Below are positions 1 to 5,198 of a DNA stretch of 9,609 bases, piece after piece. Source of the DNA: Planctomycetaceae bacterium. Lineage in GTDB: Bacteria > Planctomycetota > Planctomycetia > Planctomycetales > Planctomycetaceae. The notes under the pieces are model-generated. The model was not told the DNA's origin. It ran no database searches and worked only from the letters and a program-made list of their open reading frames with translations. Positions within the stretch are counted from its first letter, which is position 1, and the number at the start of each line of letters is the position of its first letter. A program made the position numbers and the translations under genes. The stretch is from NCBI GenBank assembly GCA_020426065.1, contig JAGQQT010000120.1:1-9609 (forward strand), read 5' to 3'.

Positions 1-1
1 T

Positions 2-1111
2 CTGGACTCGCCTCCATTCAATAAATCGCTGATGGATGGTTATGCGGTCATCAGCCAGGATGTTGCCGCCGGGAAACGGTTTCGGATTCGGGAACGAATC
101 ACTGCGGGCGAAGTACCAAATCAACCGATTCGCTCCGGAGAGACGACACAGATCATGACTGGCGCCAAGCTTCCGGAAGGGGCCGATGCGGTTGTCCGGA
201 TTGAAGATGCAACCGAAGTGGACTCGGACCATGTCGAATTCGGGATCAATTCGATTGCCAGCGGCCGGAATGTAATGTTTCTGGGCGAAAGTATGCGGGC
301 AGGGGAAATCCTGTTTCACGCCGGAGAGCGGATTCAGTTCCCCCATCTGGCCCTGCTGGCGGAAAATGGCAATTCCCGGGTTTCCGTTTTCAGGCAACCT
401 GAAGTCGCCATTCTGGCTACAGGTGATGAACTGGTTGAAATTGATCAGGTTCCGCAGGACGGGCAGATTCGGAATTCCAATGAAGCCATGCTGACCGCTC
501 AATGCCAGCATCTGGGTGTCAAAGTTAGACCACTGGGGATTGCCCGGGATAACTTTCAGGAGTTGGTCGAAAAAATCCAGACGGGCCTGACTGCTGATTT
601 TCTCTTGCTTTCGGGGGGTGTTTCGGCTGGTGTGCTCGATCTGGTCCCCAGGGCATTACAGGAACTGGGTGTCCAGCAGGTCTTTCACAAAGTCGAAGTC
701 AAACCGGGTAAGCCCATCTGGTTTGGAATCCGACCCGGCTCAGACCAGGCTCTCCCCTGCTACGTGTTTGGTCTGCCGGGGAATCCGGTCAGTTCACTGG
801 TTTGTTTCGAGGTGTTTGTCAGGCGGGCGATTGAGAAATATGAAGGTCTGACCTGGAGGGAGCAGGGAGAGGGACTGGCAGCCCTGAAAGAAGTCTATCT
901 AGCCAAGGGAGACCGCCCCGTCTATTATCCAGCCAGAATCTGGAGGGAACAGGATCAATGGTGCTGTCGACCGCTCCGCTGGATGGGATCCGCGGATTTG
1001 CGTGGTGCGGCCATGGCCAACGGGCTGATTCTGTTCTCACCCCGTGAAAAACCTTACCAACTGGACGAACGGGTGCCGGTCATCAGCTGGTTTGATCGTC
1101 CCAACGATTGA
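2..1111 (+). CDS. moeA: Molybdopterin molybdenumtransferase MoeA (5' end outside window)
   Basis: MoeA inserts molybdate into adenylylated molybdopterin to form active molybdenum cofactor, in the cytoplasm. The reading frame is open to the left edge: the codons before ATG 32 read PPFNKSL and run into MDGYAV, the family's 'PPF-N-S-MDGYAV' signature, so ATG 32 is internal. By comparison with E. coli MoeA (411 aa, aspartate 59 in this motif) roughly 45-50 N-terminal residues are missing. Counting from that methionine, residues 41-58 carry the IMTGA..P.GADAVVRIE motif. The MoCF-binding domain follows with TGDEL (130-134), SGGVSAG..D (194-203), PGKP (225-228) and GLPGNPVS (248-255). The C-terminal domain IV ends with RGAAMANGL (324-332). 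Alanine replaces the usual valine in SGGVSVG, a mild change; the aspartate matching E. coli D259 is kept. No other molybdenum-cofactor gene is in the window. The stop is TGA 1109-1111. Confidence 0.95.
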   Translation: MDSPPFNKSLMDGYAVISQDVAAGKRFRIRERITAGEVPNQPIRSGETTQIMTGAKLPEGADAVVRIEDATEVDSDHVEFGINSIASGRNVMFLGESMRAGEILFHAGERIQFPHLALLAENGNSRVSVFRQPEVAILATGDELVEIDQVPQDGQIRNSNEAMLTAQCQHLGVKVRPLGIARDNFQELVEKIQTGLTADFLLLSGGVSAGVLDLVPRALQELGVQQVFHKVEVKPGKPIWFGIRPGSDQALPCYVFGLPGNPVSSLVCFEVFVRRAIEKYEGLTWREQGEGLAALKEVYLAKGDRPVYYPARIWREQDQWCCRPLRWMGSADLRGAAMANGLILFSPREKPYQLDERVPVISWFDRPND

Positions 1112-1120
1112 CTCCGCTCT

Positions 1121-1150
1121 CTGGCTGCCAGCCCGGAACGGCGTGGCCAG
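1121..1150 (+). other. GC-rich hairpin between moeA and lnt
   Basis: Bases 1127-1133 (GCCAGCC) can pair with 1140-1147 (GGCGTGGC, one bulged G) around a six-base loop. A competing outer pairing joins CTGGC 1121-1125 with GCCAG 1146-1150. No T-run follows, so this is not a typical intrinsic terminator. It may be a leader structure of lnt or chance in GC-rich DNA. The rest of the 80-base gap shows only the lnt ribosome binding site. Confidence 0.25.
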
Positions 1151-1178
1151 GCAGGAGTTAGGAATCGTCTCACCTCCG

Positions 1179-1184
1179 CAGGGA
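1179..1184 (+). promoter_or_regulatory. Ribosome binding site of lnt
   Basis: CAGGGAG-type purine stretch about 7 bases before ATG 1192. It supports that start over the next in-frame ATG at 1339, which has no comparable site and would remove the charged N-terminal extension, leaving the first membrane helix at the very N-terminus. Confidence 0.6.
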
Positions 1185-1191
1185 GTTCAAC

Positions 1192-3087
1192 ATGGATGTT
1201 GCCCAGACTGAACTGAAGGAATCTCAATCCGTGACCACAACGCCTCAAAAAAACAAACCCAGGCGTCGGGGACGGGTGGAATTGACCATTCAGGAAATCA
1301 TTGAAAAAGGGGAATCCCACCCGGCACCCTTTCGCACCATGCTGTTGTGGTCGTGCCTTTCCGGATTTCTCTGCTGGGCCAGCTTTGCCCCGCTGGCGAT
1401 TTCTCCGCTGGCCTGGATTGCTCCACTCCCCTGGCTGTGGATGATTCTCAGTCCGCAACTTTCCCGTCGGGCTTATGTAGCCAGCTACCTGGGGGGATTG
1501 TGTTTCTACGTCCCGGTCCTGCAATGGATGCGATACGGCGATCCGCTGATGTACATCGGCTGGGGGGCACTTACTTTCTATCTGGCGGCATACCTGCCGA
1601 TCTTCATCATGCTTTCCCGAGTAGCAGTTCATCGCTGGCGCTGGCCGCTGGCCATTGCCGCTCCGGTGGTCTGGACCGGTCTGGAATACTTCCGGGGATT
1701 CTTCTTCACCGGCTTTGGCTGGTACTATCTGGGGCACTCCCAAATCGGCTGGACCGAACTGATTCAGATCAGCGATCTGGTGGGAGCGTATGGAGTCAGC
1801 TTTGTGATGATGGCGGTGATTGGTGCCGTGGCCACGAAAACTTCCCGCTTCGGTTTCCGTCGCCTGGGATTGTCTCCGAAAACAGTTTCCGATCAGGCGA
1901 ATGATCAGACGATGGAATCCGCCACGGCGGCATGTTCTCCGGGAACTGGCAAAGGGCTGGTCTTTGCTCTCATTCTGCTGTTGGCAACTCTCGGTTATGG
2001 TTTCACGCGACTGCAGCAGGCAGACTTCCAACCCGGGCCACGCGTCGCATTGATTCAGGGCAATTTCAAAGCGGCTCTGCAAACACCACACGAAGAGTAC
2101 GAAGAATCCTATGTGGTTCATAACGCACTGACTGGAATGGCGGTCCTGCATCAGCCGGACATCATTCTGTGGCCGGAAGGGATGTTCCGCTATCCGCTGT
2201 TTGAAACAGAAGCCAACATGACCGACAGCCAGCTCCGGCAGGTGGCTCCCTACTGGAATCCCGAACAATGGCGGAGCGATGATGTCCGCAACACGCTGGT
2301 CTCAATGAGCGAGAAAGCCGGAGCAGCGATGGTGATCGGCCTGGCGACCTTCTCGGCCAAATCAACGGGAGTGGATCAGTACAATTCCGCTCAGTTTATC
2401 ACGCCGAATGACGGACTCGGTTTGCGATATGACAAACTGCATCGCGTTCCGTTTGGGGAATATGTCCCCGGCCAGGACGGACTGCTGGCCGGAATGGTTC
2501 CGGAAAACTTCGGGCTGACTGCGGGGACGGAAGCGGTTCCGTTTGACTATCAGGACTGGCGGTTTGCCCCGGTGATCTGTTTCGAAGACACCGTTCCTCA
2601 CGTCACGCGACGGATCACCCGATCGATTGAGAACTCATCTGAGAAACCGGTCGACTTCATTGCCAACCTGTCCAACGACGGCTGGTTTGCCGGTTCGAGT
2701 GAACACGATCAACATCTGGTTACCGCCAGTTTTCGAGCCGTCGAATTGCGTAAACCCGTGGTGCGGGCGGCCAATATGGGGATATCTGCAGTCATCGACG
2801 GAAACGGTCGGACGATTGAGCCGGAAGTTTTCCTGACAAAAGACCCTCTCACTTGGCAACCGCTGGAAATCTCGTATCGTGATCCCGAGACCGGACGTCT
2901 TCGAAGGAAACTGGAAGCGGTGGTGGTACAAACCGTTCCGCTCGATTCCCGCGGCAGCGTTTACCTGGCCTCTGGAGACTGGTTCGCGGCAGCTTGCCTG
3001 TTCAGCTGTTGCGCCATGATTCTGCGGTTGCTGGACTTCAGACGAACAACACCGACCAAAGCGACGAAAACGAACACGACACCATGA
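1192..3087 (+). CDS. lnt: Apolipoprotein N-acyltransferase Lnt
   Basis: Lnt transfers a fatty acyl chain from a phospholipid to the free amino group of the lipid-modified N-terminal cysteine of apolipoproteins, the last step of lipoprotein maturation, at the periplasmic face of the inner membrane. The 631-residue protein has a basic cytoplasmic N-terminus (1-47), about six or seven hydrophobic helices between residues 48 and 271, a periplasmic nitrilase-like domain (about 283-585) and a last helix at 594-613. The catalytic triad is visible: E329 (WPEG), K415 ([14 protein letters not shown]) and C463 (APVICFED). The SNDGWF motif (494-499) and the [21 protein letters not shown] stretch are also diagnostic. 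At 631 residues it is longer than E. coli Lnt (512), because of the N-terminal extension, a longer linker near 215-255 and extra residues between the Glu and the Lys. Its stop overlaps the start of the next gene as ATGA. Confidence 0.96.
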   Translation: MDVAQTELKESQSVTTTPQKNKPRRRGRVELTIQEIIEKGESHPAPFRTMLLWSCLSGFLCWASFAPLAISPLAWIAPLPWLWMILSPQLSRRAYVASYLGGLCFYVPVLQWMRYGDPLMYIGWGALTFYLAAYLPIFIMLSRVAVHRWRWPLAIAAPVVWTGLEYFRGFFFTGFGWYYLGHSQIGWTELIQISDLVGAYGVSFVMMAVIGAVATKTSRFGFRRLGLSPKTVSDQANDQTMESATAACSPGTGKGLVFALILLLATLGYGFTRLQQADFQPGPRVALIQGNFKAALQTPHEEYEESYVVHNALTGMAVLHQPDIILWPEGMFRYPLFETEANMTDSQLRQVAPYWNPEQWRSDDVRNTLVSMSEKAGAAMVIGLATFSAKSTGVDQYNSAQFITPNDGLGLRYDKLHRVPFGEYVPGQDGLLAGMVPENFGLTAGTEAVPFDYQDWRFAPVICFEDTVPHVTRRITRSIENSSEKPVDFIANLSNDGWFAGSSEHDQHLVTASFRAVELRKPVVRAANMGISAVIDGNGRTIEPEVFLTKDPLTWQPLEISYRDPETGRLRRKLEAVVVQTVPLDSRGSVYLASGDWFAAACLFSCCAMILRLLDFRRTTPTKATKTNTTP

Positions 3088-4064
3088 GCACTGCCGACTA
3101 CTGGCCTTCCACAATCCAGGTTTTCGATTCTCACACCGAAGGAGAACCGACCCGTGTTGTGGTGTCGGGAGAGATCGACCTGGGTGGCGGCAGTGTCAAA
3201 GAGCAATGCCAGCGGTTCCGTCAGCATTGGGATGGACTCCGCTCGGCAATTGTCAATGAGCCACGTGGTTCGGATATTCTGGTCGGTGCCTGGATCTGCA
3301 AACCAGCAAATCCTGACTGCACAGCCGGACTGTTCTTTTTTAACAATGTTGGCATGCTGGGGATGTGTGGCCACGGCACGATTGGTGCGGTCATCACTCT
3401 GGCCCGACTCGGCCGACTGGAAACCGGGAAACATCTGCTGGAAACACCCGTTGGTGTGATTGAAGTCCACTATGCGGGAGGAGCGGAAGTCTCCCTCAGG
3501 AATGTGCCCAGCTATCTGTATCAGAGTGATGTGGAGTTGAATGTTCCGGAAGTCGGGACCGTGAAGGGTTCCATCGGCTTCGGCGGGAACTGGTTCTTCA
3601 TGGTGGAATCCCCTGCATTTACCATTTCCAGAGACCGCATCGAAGAGTTAACCGACCTGACCTGGAACATCCGGCAGGTGCTGGATCGCCAGGGGATCAC
3701 GGGAAAAGACGGAGCAATGATTGATCATGTCGAGCTCTACGGCCCGCCAGCCGATCCCCGTAATGATGCCTGCAACTTCGTCCTCTGTCCGGGCAAAGCT
3801 TATGATCGTTCCCCTTGCGGCACAGGCACTTCAGCCAAAGTTGCAACTTTGCTGACCCGCGGGAAACTGAAGCCGGGACAGATCTGGAGACAGGAAAGTG
3901 TGACAGGCGGACTGTTTGAAGCCTCCGCAGAAATGGTCGATGGAAAGATCATCCCGATAACTACCGGCCGGGCATGGCTCACCGGAGAATCATTGCTGTA
4001 CTTCGATCCTCAAGACCCGCTCCTGAAGCATCTCCGGGAGGCGGATCTGGCCTCGCGAATGTAG
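3084..4064 (+). CDS. Proline racemase family protein, probable 4-hydroxyproline epimerase
   Basis: This family interconverts L- and D-forms at the alpha carbon of proline or hydroxyproline using two cysteines as acid and base, without cofactor, in the cytoplasm. Both cysteines are present: C95 in MCGHGTIG and C245 in DRSPCGTGTSAK. The second cysteine argues against trans-3-hydroxyproline dehydratase, which has threonine there. From family knowledge, the GHGTIG form resembles hydroxyproline epimerases more than proline racemases; I infer trans-4-hydroxy-L-proline as substrate but cannot exclude proline. Other family marks are FDSHTEGEPTRVV (14-26) and the DHVELYG segment (214-220). The start chosen is ATG 3084, giving 326 residues, the usual family size. 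The frame is open upstream to ATG 2994, but that would add 30 non-homologous residues inside lnt. The ATGA overlap with lnt and the lack of a clear ribosome binding site suggest translational coupling. No other hydroxyproline catabolic gene is nearby. Confidence 0.9.
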   Translation: MSTADYWPSTIQVFDSHTEGEPTRVVVSGEIDLGGGSVKEQCQRFRQHWDGLRSAIVNEPRGSDILVGAWICKPANPDCTAGLFFFNNVGMLGMCGHGTIGAVITLARLGRLETGKHLLETPVGVIEVHYAGGAEVSLRNVPSYLYQSDVELNVPEVGTVKGSIGFGGNWFFMVESPAFTISRDRIEELTDLTWNIRQVLDRQGITGKDGAMIDHVELYGPPADPRNDACNFVLCPGKAYDRSPCGTGTSAKVATLLTRGKLKPGQIWRQESVTGGLFEASAEMVDGKIIPITTGRAWLTGESLLYFDPQDPLLKHLREADLASRM

Positions 4065-4085
4065 AACCTGAGCAGCATCCTTCGG

Positions 4086-4091
4086 TAAGAT
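4086..4091 (+). promoter_or_regulatory. Possible -10 hexamer upstream of the LRR gene
   Basis: TAAGAT lies 31 bases before ATG 4123 in the 58-base gap after the epimerase gene. The best -35-like partner, TAGAAC at 4062-4067 with an 18-base spacer, matches TTGACA at only three positions. The same hexamer occurs before the VWA gene. Weak evidence; the gene could equally be read through from lnt. Confidence 0.22.
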
Positions 4092-4122
4092 CGAATGAAA
4101 ACGGTCGCTGGAGAACCTGGGA

Positions 4123-5037
4123 ATGTATGCCTGGATCAAACGACATCCGCTGTTGCTGTGCCTCTCTTCGCTCTGTCTGTTTGTGCTGATCGGACTGGGC
4201 TCACTGTTTTATCCTGGATATCGGGAGCAGGCTGCGCTGGCCGCGTTTCAGCGAAACAATCCAGATATCCATTTTTACAACATCACCTATGAAGGCAGTC
4301 ATCCCAAGATAGGTCGGCTGCTGGATGAGTGGGGGCTGCAGAATTACATGAACCGTGTCGTCAAAATGTCGATCACGGGAGATTACGCAGCTGGACTGTT
4401 ATTCAAGGAAGAGAAAAACCTGGAGTATCTGCAGGCCTTTCCCCATCTGCGAGATCTCACGCTCATGGGACTCAGGCTCACTCCAGAAGAGTTTTCCAGG
4501 GTCCGGTTTGCTCACAACCTGAAAATCCTGCGTGTAGAAAACTGCTGGCTGCGGGATGATGGCACCATGATTCTGGAAAACATGCCGCATCTGAGGTCTG
4601 TACATGCCAATTACTTCCGCATTCAGCACACCCGGATTAGTCAACTGCCGCGACTTCGCGAACTGGATCTGAAAAACTGTGGAGCAGGCGATACCGTTCT
4701 TGAGTCACTGGATGAAATATCGGACACCCTGCAGATTCTGGGGATTGCCAATTCCCAAGTGACGGACGACGGACTGCGGCATCTGCTGGATATGAAAAAG
4801 TTGAAATTCATCGATCTGCGGCACACCAGGCGAACAGAGAGTGGATATCCCCCTTATACCTGGCAGGGAATCGCCCAGCTGAAGGATCATCACAGCCTCG
4901 GAGGAGTTGGCCTGCGGCACACTTTTGATGCTGACCAGCTCGAACAGCTCAAAGCGGTAGCACCGCGATTTGTCACCCGCTGGGATGACCCTGTCCCCCC
5001 GTCGATGAGAAAGGATCGAATTCTGCCGCAGCAATGA
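4123..5037 (+). CDS. Membrane-anchored leucine-rich-repeat protein, function unknown
   Basis: I do not recognise a characterised relative. The 304-residue protein starts with a short basic stretch (KRH at 6-8) and one hydrophobic segment at about 9-30, reading as an N-in signal anchor that leaves the rest in the periplasm. Residues 100-242 contain about six irregular leucine-rich repeats of roughly 22-25 residues. Their cores are LRDLTLMG, LKILRVEN, LRSVHANY, LRELDLKN, LQILGIAN and LKFIDLRH. The unit SQVTDDGLRHL (211-221) has the 'T-D-GL--L' form common in planctomycete LRR proteins, so a protein-binding scaffold is a reasonable inference. Residues 31-99 form a non-repeat region and 243-304 a capping region. 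The start at 4123 is backed by GGAG at 4110-4113; an ATG at 4095 is in another frame. The gene sits between the epimerase and the VWA gene, which does not reveal a role. Confidence 0.8.
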   Translation: MYAWIKRHPLLLCLSSLCLFVLIGLGSLFYPGYREQAALAAFQRNNPDIHFYNITYEGSHPKIGRLLDEWGLQNYMNRVVKMSITGDYAAGLLFKEEKNLEYLQAFPHLRDLTLMGLRLTPEEFSRVRFAHNLKILRVENCWLRDDGTMILENMPHLRSVHANYFRIQHTRISQLPRLRELDLKNCGAGDTVLESLDEISDTLQILGIANSQVTDDGLRHLLDMKKLKFIDLRHTRRTESGYPPYTWQGIAQLKDHHSLGGVGLRHTFDADQLEQLKAVAPRFVTRWDDPVPPSMRKDRILPQQ

Positions 5038-5085
5038 AAGAATTGCTCCGAACTCCCGCTCGAAATCTTCCGGAACACTCCTCTC

Positions 5086-5107
5086 ACCAGGGTCGGTGCT
5101 GGTTTTT
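5086..5107 (+). terminator. Weak terminator-like hairpin after the LRR gene
   Basis: ACCAG 5086-5090 can pair with CTGGT 5099-5103 around an eight-base loop, followed by a run of five T ending at 5107. The stem is only five base pairs, so intrinsic termination is plausible but weak. Its place 48 bases after the LRR stop fits a transcript end. Confidence 0.3.
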
Positions 5108-5123
5108 CAGGGTGGGATTGGGA

Positions 5124-5129
5124 TAAGAT
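5124..5129 (+). promoter_or_regulatory. Possible -10 hexamer upstream of the VWA gene
   Basis: TAAGAT lies 69 bases before ATG 5199 and just after the terminator-like hairpin. No good -35 is seen at 15-18 bases upstream, only the T-run. The same hexamer occurs before the LRR gene. Suggestive of a separate transcript for the VWA gene, not more. Confidence 0.25.
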
Positions 5130-5140
5130 GTTGAACAGTT

Positions 5141-5158
5141 GTCGCGTTATGTTGCGAC
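5141..5158 (+). repeat. Short inverted repeat in the VWA gene leader
   Basis: GTCGC 5141-5145 and GCGAC 5154-5158 are perfect inverted arms around an eight-base spacer. In RNA the stem could extend outward by two U-G pairs. It lies between the -10-like hexamer and the ribosome binding site, so it could be an mRNA hairpin or a small operator; chance occurrence is also plausible. Confidence 0.3.
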
Positions 5159-5187
5159 GGGTTTTGGGCAGAGGGACGATCATTTTC

Positions 5188-5195
5188 AGGGTGAG
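5188..5195 (+). promoter_or_regulatory. Ribosome binding site deciding the VWA gene start
   Basis: AGGGTGAG ends three bases before ATG 5199, with its AGGG core seven bases away. It favours ATG 5199 over an in-frame TTG at 5139, which has no good site at normal distance and would add 20 polar residues before the first membrane helix. Confidence 0.55.
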
Positions 5196-5198
5196 CGG

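Noticed and set aside
284..343. Frameshift or damage in moeA
   Set aside because: All domain motifs occur in order in one frame from the left edge to the stop; only the window edge cuts the gene.
1054..2268. Long minus-strand open frame (404 codons) opposite moeA end and lnt
   Set aside because: It lies antisense to clear moeA and lnt coding sequence, its translation is rich in Gln, His, Arg and Pro with no recognisable domain, and it has no role beyond a codon-bias shadow.
2994..3083. Earlier ATG start for the epimerase
   Set aside because: It would add 30 residues read from inside lnt with no family similarity; ATG 3084 gives the normal family length and the common ATGA overlap.
5139..5152. 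Sigma-70 promoter using TTGAAC 5131-5136 with TTATGT 5147-5152
   Set aside because: The spacer is only ten bases, far too short for a sigma-70 promoter.
5139..5198. TTG start for the VWA gene
   Set aside because: No good ribosome binding site, and the added 20 residues are polar and precede the membrane helix; ATG 5199 has AGGGTGAG at the right distance.
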